A stretch of 64,000 nt of DNA from CAWFSE01 sp963697565 (GTDB lineage: Bacteria; Actinomycetota; Actinomycetes; CAVWCF01): positions 248,001 through 312,000 of the forward strand of contig CAVOOM010000008.1 in NCBI GenBank assembly GCA_963697565.1, given 5' to 3'. Below the pieces are notes generated by a model. It saw nothing but the letters and a program-made list of their open reading frames with translations. It made no database searches and was not told the origin of the DNA. Shown in pieces: positions 46,616-56,776 of this stretch (its first letter is position 1; every line of letters begins with the position of its first letter). A program made the translations under genes and the position numbers.

Positions 46616-47786
46616 ATGACCGCCAGCCACGCCCGACCCACCCGTTCGCGCACCTGGGTGCGGGCCCTCACCGCCGCGGCGGTGCCGGTGGCTCTGGTCG
46701 GAGCTCTGACGGTCGCCTCTCCCGCCGAGGCGACGATCACCCCGATCGCGCGCTTCACCGCGACTGTGTCCTCGCCGGACACCGCCACGTCGCCGGTCGC
46801 CGCGCCGTACGGCACGCCGATCGCGCTGCAGTTCCTGGTCACGAACACCTCGACCTACCAGACCTCGCTGGGCCAGGTCCGGGTGACGGTCCCCGCGGGC
46901 TTCACCGTGTCGGCCCCCGACCGCGAGCCTGCCGGGTTGGACGGCCTCGATCAGCGGCCAGACCCTCAGCGCGAAGATCGCCAAGCCGCTGGCCACCCGC
47001 GGGCTCCGCCCCGGCCAGTCCATCGTGGTCGGTGTCAGCGTGGTGCACACGGTGCCTGGTACGGCCTCCGTGCTCACGAACTGGCCGGTCGCCGCGACCG
47101 GGCCGTTCGGCCTGATCCCGTTCACCCTCCAGGGCGGTCAGCCGACGGTCGTGGCGCTGCCCCTGCCCGTGGGGTTCACGGCCTTCGCCGCGACGCCGGG
47201 CACCCCGCTGAACGACATCAAGGCCCCGGCTGCAGGTGGTGGGGACTGCGTGCTCAGCGAGGACAACCCGGTCTGCTCCACGGCCGACCTCGGTCAGGGT
47301 GCGATCGGGACCGTGCTCTTCGGGCAGCGCGCGTGCACTTCCGAGGACGTGGGGTGCCTAACCGGCACCGAGGTGGAGCTGGCGGGAGATTTCGGCGAGC
47401 TGTACGGCACTGGTCTGGGCGGTGAGCCGGCCCCGGCCCGCGTCGTGCTGACCTGCCTGGCATCGGAGTGCCCGCATTTGAATGGTCTTGGCGAGGAGGA
47501 GGGGGAGGCGGCCGCGGAGTACAACTACAACTACGACTGCACGTCCTACTCCTGCGCTGGCAACGGCAGCCTCTTTGGCGAGCGCGAGGTCGAGGAGGAC
47601 TTCGTCAACTACCCCGTCTACGTCAAGCTCAAGGGCTCGGAGGTCTTCGAGCAGGCTGGGCGCTGCGTCGAGCAGAGCGATCTGTCGACCACCGGAGTGA
47701 TCAACCTCACGATCACCGAAGGCAAGCGCTTCTGCGTCGACGTCAACGCGATCGACCGCGACGGCAACTCGTTCATGGCTTCCTGA
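46616..47786 (+). CDS. secreted protein of unknown function, one frame break
   Basis: About 389 residues. A typical Sec signal at the N-terminus: basic HARPTRSRTWVRA, hydrophobic LTAAAVPVALVGALTVA, cleavage near SPAEA. The mature part starts with a DUF11/Ig-like region (PYGTPIALQFLVTNTSTYQTSLGQVRVTVPAGFTVSA), followed by a Cys-containing half (GDCVLSEDNPVCSTADLG, CTSEDVGCLTGTEVELAG, CLASECPHLN) and an acidic stretch with the odd YNYNYDCTSYSCAGNG. A +1 frame change lies near 46928. No anchor motif, so it is probably released. ATG preceded by GGAGG. Confidence 0.75.
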
Positions 47787-47858
47787 TCCGCCCGGTGCTG
47801 TTCGCGGAGGACCCGAAGATGCGGTGACCGGCCACCCGGTCACCAGGGATCGCCCTCG

Positions 47859-50800
47859 TCACCCGAGGTGCCCGAGCGCGGCCAGCGCCTGAGCGGACTG
47901 CTCGGCGTAGGCCAGTGACGCGGCGGGGTCGGTTTCGGCATTGGCCCGGGCGAGGTCGGCGAGGATGAAGCCGACCTCGGAGGCCCCCTCGGTGCCGCAC
48001 GCGCGCATCGCGGCGTTGAGCGCATCGATCGCCTCGGCGGGCTGTCCGGCCTCCAGCAGCGCGGCTCCGTGCAGGCGGTGCAGCGACGGGAGCAGGTAGT
48101 CGGCGCCGAGCGCGCTGGCCCGGGCCGTGGCGTCGGCGGCGAGCTCGACGGCCGCCGCCGGCTCGGCTGAGGCGAGCAGCGCCTCGACCACCGCGGCGTC
48201 GGTCTCGGCCACCTCCGCGGCGAGCCCGAGCCCGACGAAGACGGCCCGGGCCCGCTCGATCTGCTCGCGGCCCTCCTCGACGCGCCCTGCGCGCACCGCG
48301 GCCAGCCCGAGCCAACGCAGCGTTGAGGCCCAGTAGTCCTCGCTGCCCAGCCCCTTGAACGTGGGCAGCAGGCGGCTGAGCACGGCCTCGGCCTCGGCGA
48401 GCCGGCCCTGCCGGAGCAGCACGTCGCCGACGTTGTGGGCCGAGGCCGCGGCGCCGAGGGTGTCGCCCGCCTCTGCGGCGGTGTCGCGGGCGCGCTCGAA
48501 CATCGCCAGGGCCTCCGGCCCCCGGCCCTCGAACCACGCCAGCACGGCCAGGTTGTTGAGCGCGCGGGACTGCGCCTCGCGGTCGTCGAGCTCCTCGAAC
48601 AGTCGCAGGGCCAGCAGGCCGTAGGGCTCGGGCTGGTCGAGCCCGGCCATGGACGAGGCGGAGTGCAGCGCCTCGTACGCCTCGGCCAGCGCCCGCCGGT
48701 CGCCCGCCTCGCTGGCGCTCTGCTCGGCCTGGCGGCCCCATCGGACGGCCTCGCGGTAGCGGCCCTGCTTCTCCCGGCAGCGGGCGTAGGCGCAGTCCAG
48801 CCGCGCGCGCTCGGCGATCACGTCGGGCTCGGCCGCCTCGCCGATCACCCGCATGCCGATCACCCGCATGGCCCGGGTGAGGGTCCGCATGGACTGCGGC
48901 ACCCGGTCGAGGCGGTACTCGACCTGGGCCTCCTTGCGCAGCAGGTCGGCGGTGCGGATCGGATCGTCGGGCACCAGCTGCCGTGCGGCGCGGTACGCCG
49001 CGCGCGCGTCGGCCAGCACGCCAACCCGCAGGCGCGCGTCGGCCAGCCCCTCGTACGCCTCGGCGAGGTCGAGCGGGGCCAAATCGCCGAGGTGCCGGGC
49101 CGCGGTGGTCGCGCGGGTCAGGAACTCGGCTGCCGCGACGTACGCGTACTTCTGCACCGCGCGGTCGGCGGCCGCTCGGCCGTACCGCCAGGCCTTGTCC
49201 ATCCGGCCGGCCTCGAAGAAGTGCAGCGCGAGCAGCTCGGCCTGCTCTTCCACGTCGCCCGCCGCAGCCGCCTCGAGTGTTTGTCCGACCCGGCCGTGCA
49301 GCGCGCGGCGGCTCTTGATCGGCAGGCCGGCGTAGGCGGCGTCGCGGATCAGCGCGTGCCGGAACCGGAGGCGGCCGTGCCCCTCCACCTCGATGAACTC
49401 GCCGAGCCTCCGCATGCTCGACCGGCTGGTCGGAACCTCGCGGTCGGCGAGCAGAGCGCGCAGGTCGGCCTCGTTGAAGGCCAGGCCGAGCACGGCCGCG
49501 TGGCGCAGGATCGTGCGCTCGCCCGGCGGCAAGTGGTCGATCTGGCTGTTGAGGAGGCTCTCGATCGAATCGGGCAGCGCGTCGACGCCGCCGCTGGCTC
49601 GGGCCGCGGCCACCAGGGTCCGCAGGAAGAACGGGTTGCCGTTGGCGCGTTCGGCCAGCAGCGCGAGCTCGTGGGGCGGCAGCGCATCGTCATCGAGGCC
49701 TCCGCTGGCGAGCGACAGCGCCGCCTCGGCGTCCAGCGGCCCGGGACGCACCGTGGTCACCGCGGTGTCCGATTCGGGCTGGTAGCCGGTGGGCAGGTCC
49801 CGCCGCGTGATGAGCACCAGCCACGGCCGACCGCTGAGGCTCCCGACCAGCCGGCCCAGCAGGTCGACGGACGCGTTGTCCATCAGGTGGGCGTCATCGA
49901 ACACCAGCAGGGTGGGCGCGGTGAGCAGGGCGGCGAGCAGGTCGACCGCGACCTCCTCCAGGCGCGCCTTGCGGAACCGCGTGCTGATCCGGCTGGTCTC
50001 AGGCGAGTCAGGGATGCGCACGTCCAGCAGGGGGCCGAGGGCCGGCACCCACGGGCAGCAGGTCGGGCGCCTGCGCAGCGGTGCGCTGAACCAGCAACCC
50101 GTGCACGCTCTCCGGGGAGGCGCCCCGCGGCGCCTGCAGCACCTCGCCGAGCAGGGTGCGGAACGCCGCGTACGGCGTGCCGGCCTCGTACTCCGCGCAC
50201 GGGGTCACCAGGGTGCTCAGGTCATCGGCGTGCGCGCGGACCTCCGAGACCAGCCGGGACTTGCCGATCCCGGGCTCGCCGACGAGCTGCACCGCCTGGC
50301 CGTTCCCGCTCCGGGCCTCGGCCAGCGCGGCGAGCAGCACCCCCATCTCCGCCTCGCGTCCAACCAGCGGCTGCTGCGTCGCGGACTCATCGCGGGTCCC
50401 GGCGATCGGCCCGACGCTGGCGGCCTCGACGGGCCGGGACTTGCCCTTGACCGCGAACGGCGGGAGCGGCTCGACGTCGAAGACGGTCCGCGACCGCTCA
50501 AGCACCGGCAGCGTCGCCAGCACCTGGCCGGGCCGGGCCTTGCCCATCACCCGGGCCGCGAGGTTCACCGCGTCGCCCTTGACCGAGAAGGTGCGGCGGA
50601 ACGGCGGCCCGAAGCGGCCGGCGAAGACCCCGCCCCGGTTGACGCCGATCCGCAGCGGCAGGGCGCCGATGCGATCCACGATGCGCCGCGCCGCCCGGAG
50701 CATGCGCTCCTCGTCATGGTCGGCGGTGGTGGGCGCGCCGGCGGTGAGCATGATCTTGCCGCCGTCGCGGTTGATGTCGGTCTCGAAGAAGGTGACCCCG

Positions 50801-51693
50801 TGCTCGGCCACGGCGTGCTGCACGTTGCGGACGCACTCGTCGAGCGCGTCGGTCAGGCCCTCGGGCCCCGACCGCCGGAGCAGGGCGTCGGTGCCGGAGA
50901 ACTCGACGAAGGCGACGGTGATCGTGCGGTGCTCGGGGGTGCCGGGGCCGGCCAGCAGCCGTTCGCGGATCGGCGGGGGCAGCACCAGGCCGAGGTCGAG
51001 CCCGGTGGTGTCCGGCGCGATGCGTACCCCCGCCGAGTCCAGGGAGGGGGCGGACCGCAGCAGGAAGGCGTCGCCCTTGGCGGCGCCCACGATCCGCGGG
51101 TCGACGAGCGCCGCCGTCGCCGCGCTCAGGCCGATCTGCCCGGCGTCGGCGACGGCCTCCATCTCGGCGGTGTGCGTCGCCCCGGGGCCGCTGATGAGCA
51201 GCTCGCGGTGGTGGGCCGGGTCGCCGACCAGGAAGAAGTCGAAGCGGCCGGAGTGGATGCCGACCGACATCCGCAGCGTCACCTGGCCGGCGCTCGTGGT
51301 GAGCCGGCCGACCTGCCGCATGGTGGCGCGCATGCGGTGGGCCGCGCGGCAGGCGTGCTCGGCGTGGTTGGGCCCCTCGAACAGCAGCAGCACCGCGTCG
51401 CCGCCCCACTTGACCAGGCCGGCGCCGTCCTCGTACGCCACCGCCAGGAGGGCCGCGAAGGTCGCGTCGAGGGTGTCGCTCATCTCCTCGGCCCCGACCT
51501 TGCCGCCGCGGGCGAGCCGCTCGGTGAGCTTGGTGAACCCGCTGATGTCGACGAAGGCCAGCGACCCCTCAAGGACGCGGTGCCGCTGGTTCGGGGTCGT
51601 GCGCAGCCAGTCGACCACGAGGCGGGGGACGTACGGAGCGAGCGGATCGGTCGGCCCGGCAGGCCGGGGGTCGGAACGCCCGTGGACCGTCAT
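47859..51693 (-). CDS. tandem class III cyclase-AAA ATPase-TPR protein, one frame break
   Basis: About 1278 residues. Two class III nucleotide cyclase homology domains at the N-terminus: domain 1 (about 40-230) keeps both metal Asp positions (AFVDISGFT, WGGDAVLLLF) but has lost the Asn/Arg of the catalytic block; domain 2 (about 245-410) has lost metal residues (AFVEFSG, DGGKIML) but keeps SVKGDAVNLAARV. Then an ATPase (LVGREAEMGVLL, Walker A LVGEPGIGKSRLV, Walker B LLVFDDAHL) and a long TPR-like helical repeat region. A +1 frame change near 50050 falls in the ATPase. ATG with GGAGG. Functionally a sensor that may make cAMP; no HTH at the end. Confidence 0.88.
48840..48869. repeat. 15-bp tandem duplication inside the cyclase/TPR gene
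   Basis: Two identical 15-bp units (48840-48854, 48855-48869) encode MRVIG twice in frame within a TPR-like repeat. Confidence 0.85.
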
Positions 51694-51780
51694 CGTTCCT
51701 CCGGGTCCGCGAGCCGCCTGATCGGAGGTTCAGCGTCGCACACGCGGAGTCCGCGCGGCAGCGGACCCGACGTTCGGAGG

Positions 51781-51797
51781 CCGCCCTCGCGGGGCGG
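51781..51797. terminator. CCGCCC-N5-GGGCGG hairpin downstream of the antiporter genes
   Basis: A 6-bp stem in the 129-base gap between the stop of the K+/H+ antiporter gene and the start of the cyclase gene, both on the minus strand. It could terminate the antiporter transcript only if read from higher coordinates, or act in the cyclase leader; its exact role is unclear. Confidence 0.3.
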
Positions 51798-51822
51798 TCG
51801 GTCGACGTCGTGCTGGGCTTGC

Positions 51823-52980
51823 TCAGGTGGGTCTGGGCGAGGGGTCACGGCGCTGGCCGACGAGGCGCGCCACGACGGGCCCTGTGACGGCCAGGACGAG
51901 CACGTACGCCGTGGCGATCGGACCGAGTTCGAGGATCCCGGCCCCTACGGCGAGGCCGGCGATCACGACCGAGAACTCGCCTCGGGCGATCAGCGCCGTG
52001 CCCGCGCGCCAACGGCCCCTGGAGCCCACCCCGTCCCGCCGCGCTGCGTACCAGCCGGTGGCCGTCTTCGTGGCGGCGGTGATGACCGCCAACCCCAGCG
52101 CGGCCGGCAGCACCGGGCTGATGTCGGCGGGGTCGGTCGAGTAGCCGAACGACAGGAAGAACGCTGCGGCGAACAGGTCGCGCAACGGCTCCAGCACCGT
52201 GCGGGCCGTCGTCGCCGTCTCGCCGGGGATGGCCAACCCGACCAGGAAGGCGCCGACCGCCGAGGAGACCCCCAGCAGCTCCGCCGCCCCCGCGACCACC
52301 AGGGTGAGGCCCAGGACGCGCAGCAGCACCTGCTCGTTGGAGTCGTGGGTGAGCAGCCGGGCCATCGAGGGGCCGACCCGGGGGGCCAGGAGCAGCGCGA
52401 CGGACACCGCGCCGACCCCGATCGCGACGCCGCCGACCCCGGCGAGCACGCCGCTCCCGGCCAGGACCACCCCCAACAGGGGGAGGTAGGCCGCCATCGC
52501 GATGTCCTCGAGCACCAGGATCGAGAGCACCGCAGGGGTCTCGCGGTAGCCCAGGCGCCCCAGGTCGACGAGGGTGCGGGAGACGATTCCCGACGACGAG
52601 ATCCAGGTGATCCCGGCCAGCGCCAGCGCCCCGGGAAAGGGCAGCCCGAGGAGGAGCCCGGCCACCAACCCCGGGGTGGCGTTCAGCGCGAGGTCCACCA
52701 ACCCGCTGGGCGCATGGCGCTTGAGCGCCTCGCTGAACTCCTGGGCGGAGAACTCCAGTCCGAGGGTGAGCATCAGCAGGACGACGCCGATACCGGCGGC
52801 GACCTCGAGGAATGGGGCAGCCGACGGGGTCGCCAGGAGGCCGCCGTCGCCGATCGCGAGGCCGGCGAGGAGGAACAACGGAACTGCCGAGAGGCCGATC
52901 CGCCAGGCCACCGCCGCCGCCGCCCCGAGCAGGAGGAGCAGGACGCCGAACTCAAGGAGGAAGATGGGGTCGGACTTCAC
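51823..52980 (-). CDS. CPA2-family K+/H+ antiporter membrane subunit
   Basis: Cation/proton antiporter of about 385 residues with about twelve helices (FLLEFGVLLLLLGAAAAVAWRIGL, TPGLVAGLLLGLPF, WISSSGIVSRTLVDLG, SILVLEDIAMAAYLPLLGVVLAGSG, GAFLVGLAIPG, ALIARGEFSVVIAGLAVGAG). LVLEDIAMA holds the ion-translocating acid region. GTG start at 52980. It lies 19 bases after a TrkA-C-type regulator gene, giving a KhtTU-like two-gene system in which the soluble protein gates the antiporter. Confidence 0.9.
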   Translation of the reverse strand: MKSDPIFLLEFGVLLLLLGAAAAVAWRIGLSAVPLFLLAGLAIGDGGLLATPSAAPFLEVAAGIGVVLLMLTLGLEFSAQEFSEALKRHAPSGLVDLALNATPGLVAGLLLGLPFPGALALAGITWISSSGIVSRTLVDLGRLGYRETPAVLSILVLEDIAMAAYLPLLGVVLAGSGVLAGVGGVAIGVGAVSVALLLAPRVGPSMARLLTHDSNEQVLLRVLGLTLVVAGAAELLGVSSAVGAFLVGLAIPGETATTARTVLEPLRDLFAAAFFLSFGYSTDPADISPVLPAALGLAVITAATKTATGWYAARRDGVGSRGRWRAGTALIARGEFSVVIAGLAVGAGILELGPIATAYVLVLAVTGPVVARLVGQRRDPSPRPT

Positions 52981-52999
52981 GGCGCAGCCCTGGGATCGG

Positions 53000-53488
53000 C
53001 TACGGCGCCGGCTGGGACAGGATCCGCCGCACAGCTGTGATGCCCTCGTCGGTCCCCACGACCACCAGCACGTCGCCGGCATGCAGCCCGAACTGGGGGC
53101 TGGGGGACGCGGAGACCTCGTCAGCGCGGACGACGGCCACGATCGATGCCCCGGTGAGGGTGCGCGCACGGGTCTCGCCGAGGGTGCGCCCCGCGAACCG
53201 GGATCCGTCCGAGATCTCGACCTGCGCGGCCACCAGGCCGGGGATCTCGCGGGTCAGATCGGCGAAGCGCTCGGCGATCCGCGGCGCCCCCAGGAGCTCC
53301 GCGAGGGTCTCTGCCTCCACCGGGGTCAGGGCCATCATCTCGGTGCACATATCCGGGTCGACGGTGTCGTACACGACCAGCTCGGCGGTGCCATCGCGTC
53401 GGGCCACCAAGCCGACCCGCCGCCCTGAGGCGGTCGTGAACTCGTACCGCATCCCGATGCCGGGCAGCAGGGTCTCGGTGACATCCAT
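53000..53488 (-). CDS. KhtT-like TrkA-C regulatory subunit
   Basis: A 162-residue soluble protein. N-terminal domain VTETLLPGIGMRYEFTTASGRRVGLVARRDGTAELVVYD is the KhtT-type sensor region, and the C-terminal RCK_C (TrkA-C) domain reads AAQVEISDGSRFAGRTLGETRARTLTGASIVAVVR...GLHAGDVLVVVGTDEGI. It probably binds a nucleotide ligand and opens the adjacent antiporter. ATG start; same operon as the membrane subunit. Confidence 0.88.
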   Translation of the reverse strand: MDVTETLLPGIGMRYEFTTASGRRVGLVARRDGTAELVVYDTVDPDMCTEMMALTPVEAETLAELLGAPRIAERFADLTREIPGLVAAQVEISDGSRFAGRTLGETRARTLTGASIVAVVRADEVSASPSPQFGLHAGDVLVVVGTDEGITAVRRILSQPAP

Positions 53489-53540
53489 GGGGCCATCCTG
53501 CCGGGATCCCGGATCCGGCGGGAGGGGCAGCGGCCGAGGG

Positions 53541-54851
53541 CTACTCGGCGAAGCCGGGCAGCCAGCGGTTGAGCTCGGAGCGGACCGGCACCGTGGCGCC
53601 GAGCTGGCTCAGGACACCCACGACCCCCAGCCACACCCGGTGGGTGAACAGCAGGTCGGCGGGGATGTCGAGCTGCAGGGCGACGCCGAACTCCGGGTTG
53701 CGCGGGTCGTTGACCCGGGCGAACTCACTGGCGAGCCACTCGCGCGAGTAGGTGAAGACCTCGTGCCGCGCGGGCTCGGAGAACGGCGAGAGGTAGTCGA
53801 CCAGCTTGGCGGCGTCGACCTGGCGGTCCGGGCGGACGAACCCCTCGGCCCGCAGCCCGGCCAGCACCGCGGCCGGGTCGTCGCCGAGCATCACCCGCAT
53901 CAGCCGGCCGAACGCCGACGGCATCCCCTCGGGCAGCGTGAGGGAGGAGCCGAAGTCGAAGACCCCGAGCCGGCCGTCCGGCAGCACCCGGAAGTTGCCC
54001 GGGTGCGGATCGGTGTGCAGCAGCCCGACCCGCTCGGGCCCCGACAGCAGGAACCGCTGGTACCGCTCGCCAGCGAGGTCGCGCAGCGGCGCCGACTCTG
54101 GCGACCCGTCGTCACCCAGCCGGACCAGGGGAGTCCCATCGAGCCACTCGGTCACCAGCACCCGGGGCGCGGCGTGGACGACCTGCGGCACCACCGCCTC
54201 TGCGTCGTCGACGTACGACCGCGCGAAGGCCTGCTGCACCCGGCCCTCGTGCACATAGTCGAGCTCCTCGACGAGCCGGGTGCGCAGCTCGGCGACCAGC
54301 GGCGGCAGCGAGAGGCCGCGCGCCACGAGCGCGACGCCGCGCGTCGCCCACGACACGGCCCGGAGGTCGGCGGCGAGCGCCTCGCGGATGCCGGGGTACT
54401 GGATCTTCACCGCCACGTCCCGGCCGTCGTGCCAGGTGCCGCGGTGGACCTGGCCGATGCTCGCCGCGGCGGCCTCCTCCTCGTCCAGCGCCGGCAGGAG
54501 CCGGGTCCAGTCGCGGCCGAGCGCCTCCTCCAGGACCGGGCGGAGCTGCGCGAACGGCACCGAGGGGTTGTCCTCCTGCAGCCCCTGCAGCGTCGAGCGC
54601 CACATCCCCTCAGGGTCGGGCGGGAACAGCATCTCGACTGTGGACAGCAGCTGGCCGGCCTTGAGGGCGCCGCCCTTCAGCTCCCCGAGGGTGCGCCGGG
54701 TGCGTTCGGTGGTGCGCCTGCGCAGGTCGCGGCGTACGGCGTCCGGGTCCTGGCCGAGCGCCCGTCGCGCCAGCCCCTCCACCGAGGCGGCGCCCGCGTA
54801 CATCGGCAACGACGCCAGGCGGGCGCTGCGCACCCAGGCGTTGGCGGTCAT
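53541..54851 (-). CDS. AarF/ABC1/UbiB-family kinase-like protein
   Basis: Atypical protein-kinase-like family (ADCK/UbiB). N-terminal KGGALKAGQLLSTVEMLFPPDP (the KxGQ motif), then AAASIGQVHRG (Ala-rich loop), VAVKIQYPGI (VAVK lysine), LVEELDYVHEG, VLVTEWLDGTPL, GLLHTDPHPGNFRVLPDGRLGVFDFGSS (catalytic loop with D...N and DFG). About 436 residues. Family members influence ubiquinone or lipid metabolism; the actinobacterial role is uncharacterised. I chose ATG 54851; longer readings exist but lack conserved sequence. Confidence 0.9.
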   Translation of the reverse strand: MTANAWVRSARLASLPMYAGAASVEGLARRALGQDPDAVRRDLRRRTTERTRRTLGELKGGALKAGQLLSTVEMLFPPDPEGMWRSTLQGLQEDNPSVPFAQLRPVLEEALGRDWTRLLPALDEEEAAAASIGQVHRGTWHDGRDVAVKIQYPGIREALAADLRAVSWATRGVALVARGLSLPPLVAELRTRLVEELDYVHEGRVQQAFARSYVDDAEAVVPQVVHAAPRVLVTEWLDGTPLVRLGDDGSPESAPLRDLAGERYQRFLLSGPERVGLLHTDPHPGNFRVLPDGRLGVFDFGSSLTLPEGMPSAFGRLMRVMLGDDPAAVLAGLRAEGFVRPDRQVDAAKLVDYLSPFSEPARHEVFTYSREWLASEFARVNDPRNPEFGVALQLDIPADLLFTHRVWLGVVGVLSQLGATVPVRSELNRWLPGFAE

Positions 54852-54966
54852 CGCGGCGGAGGAGGAGGGCACCGGCCCAGTCTCCCGCACGTTGGCAGGA
54901 CCATCGGCATGGCGGCGTCGGCGCCTCCCGGTGGGACGATGGATGGGTGCCTGAGCGGGTACTGCC

Positions 54967-56016
54967 ATGAGCGTCGTCGAGCGCCTGCCCTCGACCACCC
55001 GCGGCCGGTGGCTGGCCCTGTCGGGCGCGGCCGCCGCCTGGGTGCTCGCGCTGTGGGTGAACGGCTGGCTGTGGGACCGCTTCTTCTACGACGCGCTCGG
55101 GATGGATCCGACCGACCGGCTCACTGAGACGCTGCACTTCTTCGTCTACGACACGATCAAGATCGTCCTGATGCTCGTCGGGATCATCTTCATCGTCACC
55201 GTCCTGCGTTCGTACATGAGCATCGAGCGCACCCGAGCGCTGTTGGGCGGCCGGCGCGAGGGCGTCGGCAACGTGATGGCCGCGGGGCTCGGGGTGATCA
55301 CGCCGTTCTGCTCGTGCAGCGCGGTGCCGGCCTTCATCGGCTTCGTCGCCGCTGGGGTCCCGATCGGGGTCACCCTGTCCTTCCTGATCGCCAGCCCGCT
55401 CGTCAACGAGATCGCGATCGGCCTGCTCTTCGGCCTCTTCGGCTGGCAGGTCACCGCCCTCTACATCGTCGCGGGCCTCGCGGTGGCCATCAGCGCCGGC
55501 TGGGTCTTGGGCCGCCTCGGGGTCGAGAAGTGGGTGGAGCCGTTCGTCTTCGAGACCAAGCTCGGCGGCCACGTCATCGACTCCACCGCCGGCCTGACCT
55601 TCGACCAGCGCATCCAGATGGGCGTCGAGGAGGTCGCGACCATCCTGCGCAAGATCTGGCCGTACCTGCTCGTCGGCATCGGCCTGGGCGCGGTCATCCA
55701 CGGCTGGGTGCCCACGGACTTCTTCACGACGTACGCCGGGCCCGGCAACGCGGCGGGCGTCCTGGTCGCCGTGGGCATCGGGGTGCCGCTGTACTCCAAC
55801 GCCGCCGGGATCATGCCGCTCGTGCAGGCGCTGTACGAGAAGGGCCTGCCGATGGGCACCCTGCTCGCCTTCATGATGAGCGTCGTCGCGCTGAGCCTGC
55901 CCGAGCTGATCCTGCTCCGCCGCGTGCTGAAGCCCCAGCTGCTCGGCGCGTTCGTCGGCGTCGTCGCCGCGGGCATCGTCTCGGTCGGCTACCTGTTCAA
56001 CGCCCTACTGGCCTGA
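54967..56016 (+). CDS. permease (DUF318/ArsP-like) with CSC motif
   Basis: About 349 residues, eight or more helices. Family hallmark VITPFCSCSAVPAFIGFVAAGVPIGVTLSFLIASPLVNEIAIGLL; a second half repeats the pattern with GIGVPLYSNAAGIMPLVQALYEKGLPMGTLLAFMMSVVALSLPELILLRRVLK. Members export or move organoarsenicals or other thiol-reactive compounds in some cases, but most are uncharacterised. A thioredoxin-like gene follows by 23 bases, the usual genomic partner. Confidence 0.88.
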   Translation: MSVVERLPSTTRGRWLALSGAAAAWVLALWVNGWLWDRFFYDALGMDPTDRLTETLHFFVYDTIKIVLMLVGIIFIVTVLRSYMSIERTRALLGGRREGVGNVMAAGLGVITPFCSCSAVPAFIGFVAAGVPIGVTLSFLIASPLVNEIAIGLLFGLFGWQVTALYIVAGLAVAISAGWVLGRLGVEKWVEPFVFETKLGGHVIDSTAGLTFDQRIQMGVEEVATILRKIWPYLLVGIGLGAVIHGWVPTDFFTTYAGPGNAAGVLVAVGIGVPLYSNAAGIMPLVQALYEKGLPMGTLLAFMMSVVALSLPELILLRRVLKPQLLGAFVGVVAAGIVSVGYLFNALLA

Positions 56017-56039
56017 CCCCCTACCGGAGGGACCCCGCT

Positions 56040-56282
56040 GTGATCATCAAGGTGCTCGGCCCAGGCTGCGCCAACTGCGTGAACCTCGAACGCATCACCC
56101 GGGAGGCCGTCGAGACGCTCGGCCTCGACGCGACGATTGAGAAGGTCACCGACTTTGCCACCATCGCCGGCTACGGCGTGATGGCCACCCCGGCGCTGGT
56201 CGTCGACGAGAAGGTCGTGGTCTCCGGCCGCGTTCCGACCGAGACCGAGGTGCGCGGGCTGCTCGCGCCCGCCTCCGCATAG
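56040..56282 (+). CDS. thioredoxin-like CxxC small protein
   Basis: An 80-residue thioredoxin-fold protein (redox-active disulfide protein 2 type). The active site is IKVLGPGCANCVNLERITREAVE, with CANC, and VMATPALVVDEKVVVSGRVP includes the cis-Pro. GTG start with GGAGGG upstream. It follows the CSC-motif permease and probably reduces its cysteine pair or substrate. Confidence 0.88.
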   Translation: MIIKVLGPGCANCVNLERITREAVETLGLDATIEKVTDFATIAGYGVMATPALVVDEKVVVSGRVPTETEVRGLLAPASA

Positions 56283-56329
56283 GGCAAAGCCACCGCCGTG
56301 GGATGCCCGCCCACGGCAGACTGGGCCAC

Positions 56330-56776
56330 GTGCGCGCACGCGAGCTGGCCCAGGAGGCCCCCCTGGTCGGCCCGGCGGACTCCGCGATCGACGCGCTCCG
56401 CCTGCTGATCACAGGGGACCTACCCGGCGTGGTGGTGCGCGACGGCGAGACGTACGTGGTGGTGCCGGCCTCGCAGGTGCTCCGTGTGGCGCTGCCGCAG
56501 TACGTGCTCGACGACCCGTCCCTGGGGCGGGTCTGGGATGAGGCCTCCGCCGACGACCTGGTGGCCCGGCTCAAGGGCAAGCGCGTCTCCGACCTGGTGG
56601 CCGCCCTCGACCTCGACGACGACGTGCCCGAGCCCGCCGTCGATGGCGACGCCACGGTGGTCGAGATCGCCGCGGTGATGACGTCCGCGCACGTGCCGCT
56701 CGTCGCCGTCGTCGAAGCGGGCCACTTCGTCGGCGTCGTCACCGTCAACGGCCTGGTCGGGCGCCTGCTGGCATGA
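56330..56776 (+). CDS. CBS-domain protein
   Basis: A 148-residue protein with paired CBS-type segments (ELAQEAPLVGPADSAIDALRLLITGDLPGVVVRDGETYVVVPASQVLRVALPQYVLDDPSLGRVWDE and ATVVEIAAVMTSAHVPLVAVVEAGHFVGVVTVNGLVGRLL). I chose GTG 56330 because related proteins start RARDLA; ATG 56303 is the alternative. The stop overlaps the start of the SLC13/ArsB-like transporter (ATGA), so it probably acts as a regulatory partner of that transporter. Confidence 0.85.
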   Translation: MRARELAQEAPLVGPADSAIDALRLLITGDLPGVVVRDGETYVVVPASQVLRVALPQYVLDDPSLGRVWDEASADDLVARLKGKRVSDLVAALDLDDDVPEPAVDGDATVVEIAAVMTSAHVPLVAVVEAGHFVGVVTVNGLVGRLLA

